64,000 nucleotides of DNA from Microbispora hainanensis. GTDB taxonomy: Bacteria > Actinomycetota > Actinomycetes > Streptosporangiales > Streptosporangiaceae. A program made the translations under genes and the position numbers. The stretch is taken from contig NZ_CP108086.1 of assembly GCF_036186745.1 (NCBI RefSeq), forward strand, positions 5,332,001 through 5,396,000. Reading direction: 5' to 3'. The notes beneath the pieces are model-generated. The model made no database searches and was not told the DNA's origin. It saw nothing but the letters and a program-made list of their open reading frames with translations. This document shows, piece by piece, positions 37,619 through 46,393 of the stretch (position 1 is its first letter; each line of letters begins with the position of its first letter).

Positions 37619-38638
37619 TCAGGACAACTGGCCGCGCAGGGCCTCGTGCAACGGCTGGATCTCGTCGGGCGAGCGCTCGATCGACTGGAAGAAGGCGAGG
37701 CTGGTGGCCAGGTCGCCGAACCGCTCGTGGATCTTGACCGCGGCCTCCTTGAACCCGCCGACGATCGCGAACGTCTCCAGCACCGAGTCGTCGACGGCGT
37801 CCGGCATCTCGGCGGCCCGGCCGGCCCCGGCCAGCCGGTAGAGCTCTTCCTTCAGTGCGCCCATGCCGTGCAGTTCCAGCACCGGCGCGTAGCTCGGGAT
37901 GGAGGCGTAGTAGGCGATCGACTCCTTGGCCCGGCGGATCGCCGCCTGGAGCTCCCGCTCGTCGTCGCTGACCGCGACGATCGGCGTCACATGGACCTGG
38001 AAGCCGTCCATCGACTTGCCCGCCGCCTCACGCGCCTGGCGCAGCGTGGGCAGGGTGACCTCCTCCAGGGCCTTGCGGGTGGTCATGATGTGCGCGAGGA
38101 ACCCGTCCGCCAGCTCGCCGGCCAGGCGCGTCATCATCGGCCCCACCCCGGCCAGCAGGATCGGCGGCGGGCCGTACGGATTGGGCCCGGGATTGAAGAA
38201 CGGGCTCATGACCGTGTGGCGGTAGAACTCGCCGCGGAAGCGCAGCCGCCCGTCCGTCGCGAAGCACTCCCAGATGGCACGCAGCGCCAGGATGTACTCG
38301 CGCATCCGCGGCGCCGGGCTGGACCAGGGCATGCTGAAACGCTTGGTGATGTGCGTCTGCAGCTGTGATCCGATGCCGAGCGCGAAACGCCCCCGGGAGA
38401 CCAGCTGGAGGTCGTTGGCCAGCATCGCGGTCGTCATCGGGTTCCTGGCGAAAACCACGGCCAGGCCCGTCCGGATGGAGGGCCGGGTGGTGCGCAGGGC
38501 CGCGGCGGTCAGGCCGACGAACGGATCGTGCTGGGTCTCCGACAGCCAGATCGAGTCGTAACCCAGCTCCTCCGCCCGCGCCGCCCAGTCCCCGAATATC
38601 TCGGGCCCGGCAGTTATGCCGTGAAAATCGATTCGCAC
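37619..38638 (-). CDS. LLM-class F420-dependent oxidoreductase
   Basis: Luciferase-like TIM-barrel oxidoreductase, 339 aa, resembling the F420-dependent TIGR03617 group: GYDSIWLSETQHDPFVGLTA, VFARNPMTTAMLANDLQLVS, GRFALGIGSQLQTHITKRFS and PILLAGVGPMMTRLAGELAD. GTG start with GGAGGAG upstream. F420 use is inferred from the family. It converges with the AfsA operon and is likely a redox tailoring enzyme, though such genes are numerous and generic in actinomycetes. Confidence 0.88.
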   Translation of the reverse strand: MRIDFHGITAGPEIFGDWAARAEELGYDSIWLSETQHDPFVGLTAAALRTTRPSIRTGLAVVFARNPMTTAMLANDLQLVSRGRFALGIGSQLQTHITKRFSMPWSSPAPRMREYILALRAIWECFATDGRLRFRGEFYRHTVMSPFFNPGPNPYGPPPILLAGVGPMMTRLAGELADGFLAHIMTTRKALEEVTLPTLRQAREAAGKSMDGFQVHVTPIVAVSDDERELQAAIRRAKESIAYYASIPSYAPVLELHGMGALKEELYRLAGAGRAAEMPDAVDDSVLETFAIVGGFKEAAVKIHERFGDLATSLAFFQSIERSPDEIQPLHEALRGQLS

Positions 38639-38748
38639 GAACGATCTCCTCCTCGCACGTCAACTCACGGCAGCGATGAAAACATCGCAGCGATATAGGG
38701 GGCCAGAAGGCGCCGGGGAACATGTTTCTTTAGGTGGAGAAGGGCCTG

Positions 38749-40512
38749 TCACTTAGGTCGTGTGGATATTCCTGGCCCAGCGCCGGCGGCGGGCGAGGCG
38801 TCCGTGCGCCTTTCCGGGTGTCCCACGCCTCTCTCCGGCGACTTTTCGGGCGTCGCCCGGCGAGCCGGCCCGCCTGGTTCCGGCTCTGGGGCGGGAGCGG
38901 GGGCCGTGGCGGGAGCGGAAGCGCTGTAGCGGCGCAGCTCGGGGACCGCCCAGGCGATCGCCGCCGCGGTGATCACGGTGAGCAGCCCGCCCGCGCAGAT
39001 CACGAGGCGTGGGCCGTCCAGCACACCGGCGGCGGCGTCGTGCAGGTGCACGCTGGTGAGGTCGTGCAGGTGCACGCTGGTGAGGTCGTGCAGGTGCGCG
39101 CTGGTGGGATCGTGCAGGTGCGTGGTGGTGAGGTCGTCCAGGTGCGCGCTGGTGGGATCGTGCAAGTGCCCGCCGGCAAGGTCGTGCACGCGTGCGCTGG
39201 CGAAACCGTGCAGCAGGTTCGCGATCTGCGGCCCTCCGTTCAGCACGATGGTGAGCGCGCCCTGCACGCGCCCGCGTACGGCGTCGTCGGTGCGCGCCTG
39301 CGTGATCGTGGTGCGGAAGGCGCTCAGCACGCAGTTGACCGCGCCGCCGAGCGCGAGTGCCGACACCGCGATCCACAGCTCGGCGGCCAGGCCGACGAGC
39401 ACGACGGCGAGCCCCCACACGACGGCGGCACCCGCCACGAGCGCGCCGTGGCGTCGGGCACGGGTGAACGTGCCCGACAGCAGCCCGGCCACGACGACCC
39501 CGGCGGGATAGGCGGCGTAGAGCAGTCCCGTCTCCGGGCCGCCCCCGGCCGCCCCGCCGAAGACGTCACGGGCCAGTTCGGGGAACAGCGCAGACGGCAT
39601 GCCGAAGACCATGGCCGCGAGGTCCACGGCCAGCACCGCCACGAGCAGCCGGTCGGCCGCCAGGTAGCGGAACCCGGCAAGCATCCGCCCCGCCGCGTTC
39701 GCCGCGTTCGCCGCGTGCTCCGCGCCCGCCGGGGCCCCCTTGCCCGCCACGCTCCCCTCGCTCGGCCTGCCCCCGTTGCCCCCGTTGCCCCCATTGCCCC
39801 CGGTGCCCGCCGCGTTCGCTGTGTCCTGCGTGCCCGTCGCGGGAGGCGGCGGCAGTGGCGGCAGCATGGCGACGGCCCACACCACGGCGAGCAGCGCGAC
39901 GGCGTCGAACAGGTACAGCGTGCCGAGCCCCACGACCGGGACCAGCACACCGGCGAGCATCGGCCCCAGGACCGACCCGCCGTAGCGGACCAGCGAGCTG
40001 AGGCTGTTGGCCGCGGGCAGCAGCTCGGCCGGGACGAGACGGGGCACGGTGGCCCCCGTCGTCGTCAGCACCGTCCCGTACGTCAGCCCCTGGAAGGCCA
40101 CCGCCACCAGCAGGACGGGGACGGAGCGGCCGCCCAGGACCGCCTGGAGCCACAGCGCCGTGTACGTCAGCGCCAGGCCGAGGTGGGCGGCCAGCAGTAT
40201 CGTCCGGCGGTCCTTCACGTCGGCGCGGGCGCCGCTCCACACCGCTGCCACGACCAGCGTGGCGAACGACAACCCCGCGGCGGTTCCCACGGCCGACGAC
40301 GAGCCGGTGACCGTGAACAGCTGCGTCGGCACCGCGACCACGCTGAAGGATCCGCCCACGGCACAGATCACCGAGGCGGCCCACATCCGGCGGAACGCCG
40401 GGACGGCCAGCGGCCGCCAGTCGACGCCGAAGGCCCGGACGGAGGCCCGAACGGAGGCCCGCCTGGAGGATCGGGTGGCAGAGCGGGGCTGCCGCGCCGT
40501 CGTGGGGCTCAT
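38749..40512 (-). CDS. MFS exporter with internal His/Asp-rich repeat
   Basis: 587-aa major facilitator of the enterobactin-exporter-like type: FRRMWAASVICAVGGSFSVV, then a 12-helix pattern. Two unusual insertions: a Gly/Asn-rich linker (GGNGGNGGNGG) in the central loop and, before the last helix, seven 8-residue repeats of the HLHDLTSV type carrying paired His and Asp, which may bind metal or simply be slippage-generated. The C-terminal 60 residues are Pro/Ala/Glu-rich. Its ATG overlaps the stop of the MerR-PP2C gene (ATGA). Confidence 0.85.
   Translation of the reverse strand: MSPTTARQPRSATRSSRRASVRASVRAFGVDWRPLAVPAFRRMWAASVICAVGGSFSVVAVPTQLFTVTGSSSAVGTAAGLSFATLVVAAVWSGARADVKDRRTILLAAHLGLALTYTALWLQAVLGGRSVPVLLVAVAFQGLTYGTVLTTTGATVPRLVPAELLPAANSLSSLVRYGGSVLGPMLAGVLVPVVGLGTLYLFDAVALLAVVWAVAMLPPLPPPPATGTQDTANAAGTGGNGGNGGNGGRPSEGSVAGKGAPAGAEHAANAANAAGRMLAGFRYLAADRLLVAVLAVDLAAMVFGMPSALFPELARDVFGGAAGGGPETGLLYAAYPAGVVVAGLLSGTFTRARRHGALVAGAAVVWGLAVVLVGLAAELWIAVSALALGGAVNCVLSAFRTTITQARTDDAVRGRVQGALTIVLNGGPQIANLLHGFASARVHDLAGGHLHDPTSAHLDDLTTTHLHDPTSAHLHDLTSVHLHDLTSVHLHDAAAGVLDGPRLVICAGGLLTVITAAAIAWAVPELRRYSASAPATAPAPAPEPEPGGPARRATPEKSPERGVGHPERRTDASPAAGAGPGISTRPK
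39037..39204. repeat. 24-bp tandem repeat, 7 copies, in frame
   Basis: Seven head-to-tail 24-nt units inside the MFS gene; the first two (39037-39060 and 39061-39084) are identical, the others diverge gradually. Each encodes 8 residues of the pattern HLHD(L/P)TS(A/V). In-frame length keeps the protein open, so copy number can change without breaking the gene. Confidence 0.92.
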
Positions 40513-41635
40513 CGCGCGGCCCCGGCTTCGCCGGCGGCCGTGGAATCCTCCTCCGCCGCCGGGCGGGCTGTCACGTCCGCCACCACGCAGGCCACGTTGT
40601 CGGGGGCTCCGGCGGCGTACGCGCGGTCGATCAGCTCGTCGACGACCTGCTGCGGACCGCCGGGGCCGCCGAGCGTCTCGCGCAGCACGCGGGCGGGCAC
40701 GACACCCGGCAGCCCGTCCGTACAGAGCAGATAACGGTCGCCGGGTGCGGCCTCGCGCATCGACAGGTCGGGCAGGGAGGACCCGGCGCCGGTCAGCGCG
40801 CGGACGAGGAGCGAGCGCCTCGGGTGGGAGGCGGCCTCCTCCGGGGTGAGGCGGCCCTCGTCGATCAACGACTGCACGTACGAGTGGTCGTGGGTGATCT
40901 GGAACAGCCCTCCGCCGCGGAACAGGTAGGCCCGGCTGTCGCCGATGTGCACCAGCGCGGGCCGCGACCCGGACCACACGAGCGCGGTCAGCGTGGTGAC
41001 CGCCTCTCCCGAGGGCACGGAGGCGGCGATCTCCCGGATCGCGCGCTCGGCGTCGCCGACGGCGTCGGCGATCGCGCCGAGCAGGTCCTCGGCGGGCACC
41101 GGCAGGGTCAGCAGGCGATTGAGCGCGTCGACGGCCGCCGCGCTCGCGCGGTCGCCGCCCTGGCCGCGCATGCCGTCGGCCACCGCCAGCAGTCGCTCGT
41201 CGGCGTACGCGATGTCCTCGTTGCTCGTCCGCACCGGGCCCGGCTCCGACCGGGCGGCATAACGGATCTCCAGCGTGGTCGTGGCGTCCTGCACGGCACT
41301 GCCCCTTCCCGACAGGTGGTCGACGAGGAAGGCGGCGAGCCGGTCCCGGGACCGGGTCTCGGCCGTGACCTGCCGCCAATAGGCGGCCACCTCCTCGGCC
41401 GCGTCCTGCGCGGGCAGGTCGCACACCCGCCGGATGCGCGCCAGCGGCATGCCGAGCCGCCGCAACCGGCGATCAGGCGGGCCCGCTCCAGCTGCACCGG
41501 GTCGTAGTAGCGGTAACCCGACTCGCCGTCCACCGCGGCGGGCCGCAGCAGCCCGGCCTCGTCGTAGAGCCGCAACGCCTTGGGCGACAGCCGGGCGGCC
41601 CGCGCGAACGTCCCGATGGTCAGCAGCTCCCGCAC
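40509..41635 (-). pseudogene. MerR-PP2C phosphatase fusion, broken by a 1-nt frameshift
   Basis: N-terminal MerR HTH ([40 protein letters not shown]) reads in one frame up to ERARLIAG, and the continuation [20 protein letters not shown] reads in the next frame, so one base is missing near 41466. The rest is an intact PP2C phosphatase: [31 protein letters not shown] and GAPDNVACVVAD with metal-binding Asp residues. It would sense a ligand and dephosphorylate Ser/Thr. Either a sequencing error, a true pseudogene, or a frameshifted gene in which the PP2C part may still be made alone. GTG start near GAGGAGGAG. Confidence 0.8.
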
Positions 41636-41892
41636 CACTCCTCCTCGTCCCGGTCCTCCTCGTCCCGGCCGCCGTGGCCGGTGCCGACGATGCTGCGGCT
41701 TCACCCAGGGGCAAGGTCAATCCGCGCAGGAAGCTACACAGGGACATCTGGAACGGGCGCGGGAGGGCCCGGTCTCGGCGTGGCCGTCCGGCGCCGTCCG
41801 GTCCAGGGCGGCAGGTCCGCCGCCGATGCACGCTTTCCGGCGGTATCCCGGTAGCCTCGTGGGCGACAACTCGATGGGGAGAAGGAGAACCG

Positions 41893-42561
41893 GTGTCCGG
41901 TCTGGTCGTCGCCATGGACGGTCCCTCGGGATCGGGCAAGTCGAGCGCCTCGCGGGGCGTCGCGCGGGCGCTGGGCCTGCGATACCTCGACACGGGCGCC
42001 ATGTATCGCGCGGTCACCTGGTGGATGCTCCAGCGGGGCGTGAACCTGGAGGACGCCGCCGAGATCGCCGCGAGGGCCGGCGAGCCCACACTGGTGATGA
42101 GCACCGACCCCGACGCGCCGGGTGTCACCGTGGACGGCGTCGACGTCAACGGGCCGATCCGCGGCCCCGAGGTGACCGGCGCGGTGTCGGCCGTCAGCGC
42201 GGTCCCGGAGGTGCGCCGCCGGCTGGTGGCCCTGCAGCGGCAGATCATCGCCGATTCCCTGCCCGGTGGCGGGATCGTGGTCGAGGGCCGCGACATCGGC
42301 ACCGTGGTAGCGCCGGACGCGCCCGTCAAGATCTACCTCACCGCGGACCCCGAGGCCCGCGCCCTGCGCCGTTCGGCGGAGCTGGACGGCACGACGGTGG
42401 AGGCGCAGAAGGCCGCGATGGCCCGGCGCGACGCGCTCGACTCGACGCGCAAGGCCGATCCGCTGGCGAAGGCCGCGGACGCGGTGGAACTGGACACGAC
42501 GCCGCTGGACCTGGACGAGGTGATCGCCGAGGTGCTCCGGCTCGTCAAGGAGCGGGTCTGA
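41893..42561 (+). CDS. cmk: Cytidylate kinase
   Basis: Phosphorylates CMP/dCMP with ATP; 222 aa. P-loop [20 protein letters not shown] at the N-terminus, [12 protein letters not shown], the CMP-binding [20 protein letters not shown] and the lid [20 protein letters not shown] start with GGAG 5 nt upstream. Followed by der, as in most actinobacteria; normally close to tyrA, here separated from it by about 29 kb. Confidence 0.96.
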   Translation: MSGLVVAMDGPSGSGKSSASRGVARALGLRYLDTGAMYRAVTWWMLQRGVNLEDAAEIAARAGEPTLVMSTDPDAPGVTVDGVDVNGPIRGPEVTGAVSAVSAVPEVRRRLVALQRQIIADSLPGGGIVVEGRDIGTVVAPDAPVKIYLTADPEARALRRSAELDGTTVEAQKAAMARRDALDSTRKADPLAKAADAVELDTTPLDLDEVIAEVLRLVKERV

Positions 42562-42712
42562 CGCCCGCCCGCCCCGCCTGACCCCCCTCCCGCGCCGCGT
42601 CCGCCGCGCCGGGGATGGGCCACGCGGTGCGGCGTACGAACGGAGCCCGGCCCCGGAAGCGGTCCGCCGGGAGGCCTCACGGGAGGCCGGGGAGAAACGG
42701 GAAGAGCAGCCG

Positions 42713-44143
42713 ATGAGGCAGGGTATGGACGTGACGGGGGAGTACGACGAGGACGAGGGCGGCTGGATCGAGGCCGAGCTCGCCGAGCTTTCCGGTGAGG
42801 AGACCGAGCGGGAGCCCGACGCGGGCCCGCTGCCGGTCGTCGCCGTGGTGGGGCGCCCCAACGTCGGCAAGTCGACGCTGGTCAACCGCATCATCGGCCG
42901 CCGTGAGGCGGTCGTGGAGGACGTGCCGGGCGTGACCCGCGACCGGGTCACCTACGAGGCGACCTGGCGGGGCCGCCGGTTCACGCTGGTCGACACCGGT
43001 GGCTGGGACCCCGACGCGACCGGTATGGCGCTGCGCATCGCCGAGCAGGCGCAGATCGCGGCCGAGCTGGCCGACGTGATCCTGTTCGTGGTGGACGCGA
43101 GCGTCGGCGTCACCGACTCCGACGAGGCCGTCGGCGCGGTCCTGCGCCGTTCCGGCAAGCCGGTGGTGCTGGCCGCCAACAAGGTCGACAACCAGCAGAT
43201 GGAGCTGGAGGCGAGCGGGCTGTGGTCGCTCGGCCTGGGCGAGCCGCACCCCGTCTCGGCCCTGCACGGCCGCGCCAGCGGCGACCTGCTCGACGTGGTG
43301 CTCGACGCGCTGCCCGAGACGCCGCCGCAGACGTTCGGCGAACGGCGCGGCCCGCGCCGGATCGCGCTGCTGGGCAAGCCCAATGTGGGCAAGTCGTCGC
43401 TGCTCAACAAGCTCGCCGGTGAGGAGCGGGTGCTCGTCGACCCGATGGCCGGCACCACCCGCGACCCCGTCGACGAGCTGGTCGAGCTGGGCGGCACGAC
43501 GTACCGGTTCATCGACACGGCCGGCATCCGGCGGCGCGACCGCGAGCTGAAGGGCGCCGACTTCTACGCGGCGATGCGCACGCGGGCCGCGCTGGAGCGG
43601 GCGGAGGTCGCGGTCGTGCTGATCGACGCCTCCGAGGTGCTGACCGAGCAGGACCTGCGGATCATCGGCCTGGTCATCGAGTCGGGCCGGGCGATGGTGG
43701 TCGCGTTCAACAAGTGGGACCTGGTCGACGAGGACCGGCGCTACTACCTGGAGAAGGAGATCGACCGGCAGCTCGTCCGCACGCCCTGGGCGCTGCGGGT
43801 GAACATCTCGGCGAAGACGGGCCGCCATGTCGAGAAGCTGGCCCCGGCCATCGAGCGGGCCCTGGAGTCGTGGGGCACGCGGGTGCCGACGGCCCGGCTC
43901 AACCAGTTCCTCACCGAGCTGCTGCAGGCCACCCCGCCGCCGGTGCGCGGCGGCCGGCAGCCGAAGATCCTGTTCGCCACCCAGGCGTCCACGGAACCGC
44001 CGAAGTTCGTGCTGTTCACCTCGGCGTTCCTGGAGGAGACCTACCGCCGGTTCCTGGAGCGGCGCATCCGCGAGGAGTTCGGCTTCGCGGGCTCTCCGAT
44101 CGAGGTGACGATGAAGATCCGCGAGAAGCGCAAGAAGAAGTAA
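42713..44143 (+). CDS. der: Ribosome-associated GTPase Der (EngA)
   Basis: Tandem-G-domain GTPase for 50S subunit maturation, 476 aa. First G domain: [29 protein letters not shown]; second: [38 protein letters not shown]-terminal KH-like domain ending [10 protein letters not shown]. An acidic N-terminal extension of about 40 residues precedes the first P-loop, common in actinobacteria. Last gene of the housekeeping block, followed by a GC hairpin. Confidence 0.97.
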   Translation: MRQGMDVTGEYDEDEGGWIEAELAELSGEETEREPDAGPLPVVAVVGRPNVGKSTLVNRIIGRREAVVEDVPGVTRDRVTYEATWRGRRFTLVDTGGWDPDATGMALRIAEQAQIAAELADVILFVVDASVGVTDSDEAVGAVLRRSGKPVVLAANKVDNQQMELEASGLWSLGLGEPHPVSALHGRASGDLLDVVLDALPETPPQTFGERRGPRRIALLGKPNVGKSSLLNKLAGEERVLVDPMAGTTRDPVDELVELGGTTYRFIDTAGIRRRDRELKGADFYAAMRTRAALERAEVAVVLIDASEVLTEQDLRIIGLVIESGRAMVVAFNKWDLVDEDRRYYLEKEIDRQLVRTPWALRVNISAKTGRHVEKLAPAIERALESWGTRVPTARLNQFLTELLQATPPPVRGGRQPKILFATQASTEPPKFVLFTSAFLEETYRRFLERRIREEFGFAGSPIEVTMKIREKRKKK

Positions 44144-44151
44144 CCTTCGGG

Positions 44152-44182
44152 CCGGCCGGGGGCCTAGGCAACCCCCGGCCGG
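44152..44182 (+). terminator. GC-rich hairpin after der
   Basis: CCGGCCGGGGG and CCCCCGGCCGG form a perfect 11-bp stem with a 9-nt loop, 9 nt after the der stop. No T-tract follows, as is usual for actinobacterial terminators. Confidence 0.65.
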
Positions 44183-44283
44183 TGCGGGGCCTCGGCCGCC
44201 GCCGCTTGAGCCCACCGCCTGAGCCGGCCGCCTCGGGCGCCGCCGGGGGCGCCTCCCGGGTGGACGCTTCAGTCGCCGCCGCC

Positions 44284-45033
44284 TCAGCTGTGGCCGCTGC
44301 CGCCCGGGTTGTCCCTGCCGGCTCCTGAGCCGTGGCCGCTGTCGCCTGGGGTTTTTCCGCCGGCGCCTGAGCTGTCGCCGTTGCCGCCTGGGTTGCCCGC
44401 TCTGGCACCCGAGTTGCCGCCGTTGCCGCCTGGGGCGTCTCCGCCGGCGCTCTGTGTGGCGGCCGACAGCAGGGTGAGCGCCGCCTCGCGGGCCTGCCCG
44501 CTCGTGCCGGCCGCGCCGTGGTGCGCGGCGACGACGGTGGCGCCCTCGACCAGCATGAGCAACTGACGCCCCAGGAGGGGCGGGTCGGCGGCCCCGGCGC
44601 GCTCGGCGATGCCGGTCAGCAGGTCGATGTAGCGGCCGAGGTGGCGCGTGGTGACGGCGCGCACGGTCTCGTCGTGATGCTGGGCCGCCGCGTTCACCAT
44701 CGCGCAGCCGCGGAAGACCGGGTCCTCGAACCACTCGCCCAGCGTGTCGAACACCGCGGCGAGCTGGTCGCGAGGGTCGTCCCCGGCCGCGGCGACGGCC
44801 TCGGCCAGCCATCGGCCCACCCGTTCGCTGCGGGCCCGGAGCATGGCCTCCACGAGCCCGTCCTTCGTGCCGAAGTGCCGATAGAGCGTCTCCTTCGACA
44901 CCCCGATGAGGGCGCACAGCTCGGCGACGCCGATGCCGTCGAGCCCGCGTTCGTACAGCACGGGGGTGGCCGCCTTCAGGATGGCGGCGCGGGTGCGCTC
45001 CGGGTCGATCGTCGAGCCCTTGGGAACCGGCAT
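44284..45033 (-). CDS. TetR family regulator with Gly/Asn-rich repeat tail
   Basis: 249 aa. N-terminal TetR HTH (AAILKAATPVLYERGLDGIG, VSKETLYRHFGTKDGLVEAM) followed by a ligand domain (FEDPVFRGCAMVNAAAQHHD, LGRYIDLLTGIAERAG). The last 60 residues are 14-residue repeats rich in Gly, Asn, Ser and Pro encoded by a 42-bp minisatellite; most TetR proteins of this kind end near residue 190. Divergent from an MFS gene, with two palindromic operators between them. Probably represses both. Confidence 0.9.
   Translation of the reverse strand: MPVPKGSTIDPERTRAAILKAATPVLYERGLDGIGVAELCALIGVSKETLYRHFGTKDGLVEAMLRARSERVGRWLAEAVAAAGDDPRDQLAAVFDTLGEWFEDPVFRGCAMVNAAAQHHDETVRAVTTRHLGRYIDLLTGIAERAGAADPPLLGRQLLMLVEGATVVAAHHGAAGTSGQAREAALTLLSAATQSAGGDAPGGNGGNSGARAGNPGGNGDSSGAGGKTPGDSGHGSGAGRDNPGGSGHS
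44288..44455. repeat. 42-bp tandem repeat, about 4 copies
   Basis: Head-to-tail imperfect 42-nt units at 44288, 44330, 44372 and 44414 (the last degenerate), forming the 3' end of the TetR gene. Each encodes 14 residues such as SGAGRDNPGGSGHS. Unit length is a multiple of three. Confidence 0.8.
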
Positions 45034-45042
45034 ACCCCAGAT

Positions 45043-45100
45043 GGTACCGACCGGTTCGATCCACTGCTACGCTCCGAGATCGTACCGATCGGTTCGATCT
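45043..45100. promoter_or_regulatory. Paired TetR operators
   Basis: Two copies of GTACCGAYCGGTTCGAT, at 45044-45060 and 45082-45098, each centred on the palindrome ACCGAYCGGT (perfect in the second). They lie 38 nt apart between the divergent TetR and MFS starts, the classic place for autoregulation and pump control. Confidence 0.8.
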
Positions 45101-45112
45101 ATGGGAGCCATC

Positions 45113-46369
45113 ATGTCCGACGCCCTCGTCATGGGCCCGCCGGCGCGCCGTCAGACGCGGCAGGCGGTGCTGCTGGCTCTCGGCACGGCGTCGGCCCTCG
45201 GGCTGGCGCGCTTCGCGTACGGGCTGTTCCTTCCGGCGATGCGGGACGAGCTGCACTGGTCCCTGGCCGAAGCCGGGGCGATGAGCACCGCCAACGGGCT
45301 CGGCTATCTGCTCGGCGCGCTGGTGACCGCGGTCGTCGTACGCCGCCTGGGCACGGCGGCCACCTTCCGGTGGGGCATGGTCCTCACCGCGCTGTCGCTG
45401 GCGGTCACCGCGACGAGCGACGCCTATCCGGTGCTGGTGGCGGCGCGAGCCGGGGCCGGGGCGGCGGGCGCGGCGGTGTTCATCACCGGTGGCGTCATCG
45501 CGTCGCGCCTCGCCGCCCGTGCGGCCTCCGGCACGCCCATCACCGTGTATTTCGCCGGCACCGGGCTGGGCATCGTGCTCGGCGGTGTCGGCATCCCGCC
45601 GCTGGGCGACCGTCTTCATCTGGCCTGGGCCGGTCTGGGCGTGGCCGCCGGACTGGCGGCGCTGCTGAGCTGGGGCCCCGCCCGTGCGGGGGAGGACCCG
45701 GAGACGGACCGGAAGGCGCAGGCAGGCAGGGAGACGCGGGCCGCCGGGCGGGTCCACGTGCGGGTCCACGTGCGGCCGTTGTGGGGGATCGCACTTGCCT
45801 ACCTGCTGTTCGCCGCCGGTTACATAACCTACATCACCTTCCTATCCGCCTACCTGGCCGACCGGCACGCGCCGCTCGGCCAGGTGGTGCTCACCTGGAC
45901 GGCGCTCGGCCTGGCCGTGATGGTGTCGCCCGCGCTGTGGAGCCGTCCGACCGCCGCGTGGCCCGGCACCCGGGCCCTGGCCGTGCTCCTCGGCCTTCTG
46001 AGCAGCGGCGCGGCACTGGCGATGGCGGCGCCCGCGCCGCCGGTCGTCCTCGCCTCCGCGATCGTCTACGGGGCGACGTTCATGGGCGTGCCCGCCGCCG
46101 TCACCGCGCTCATCAAGGCGAACACCCCGCCCGCCGACTGGACGGCCATCCTGGCGGCGTTCACCACGATCTTCGCGGCCGGGCAGACCGCGGGGCCGTG
46201 GCTCGCCGGGCTGGTCGCCGACCACACCTCGACCACCGCCACCCTGGCGTGGACCGCGATCCTGTGCGCCGCCGCGGCCGTGGTCGCGGCGTTCGCGGCT
46301 CCTACCCGCCGCGCCGGAGCGGCTCCCGCCGAGAAGACCCGCGACGTCGAATCGTCCACGAGACAGTGA
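45113..46369 (+). CDS. YbfB/YjiJ-type MFS transporter
   Basis: 418-aa major facilitator with 12 predicted helices. Family N-terminus LGLARFAYGLFLPAMRDELH, then LGYLLGALVTAVVVRRLG and GGVIASRLAARA. ATG 45113 is preferred over ATG 45101 because GGGAG lies 5 nt before it. Controlled by the divergent TetR gene; a small alpha/beta hydrolase gene follows after 24 nt. Substrate unknown. Confidence 0.88.
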   Translation: MSDALVMGPPARRQTRQAVLLALGTASALGLARFAYGLFLPAMRDELHWSLAEAGAMSTANGLGYLLGALVTAVVVRRLGTAATFRWGMVLTALSLAVTATSDAYPVLVAARAGAGAAGAAVFITGGVIASRLAARAASGTPITVYFAGTGLGIVLGGVGIPPLGDRLHLAWAGLGVAAGLAALLSWGPARAGEDPETDRKAQAGRETRAAGRVHVRVHVRPLWGIALAYLLFAAGYITYITFLSAYLADRHAPLGQVVLTWTALGLAVMVSPALWSRPTAAWPGTRALAVLLGLLSSGAALAMAAPAPPVVLASAIVYGATFMGVPAAVTALIKANTPPADWTAILAAFTTIFAAGQTAGPWLAGLVADHTSTTATLAWTAILCAAAAVVAAFAAPTRRAGAAPAEKTRDVESSTRQ

Positions 46370-46393
46370 GGCAGTGAGGCAGTGAGGCCCACC

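Noticed and set aside
46360..46393. Triple CAGTGAGG as a phase-variation or regulatory repeat
   Set aside because: Only three short units at a gene junction; it can arise by slippage and carries no further signal.
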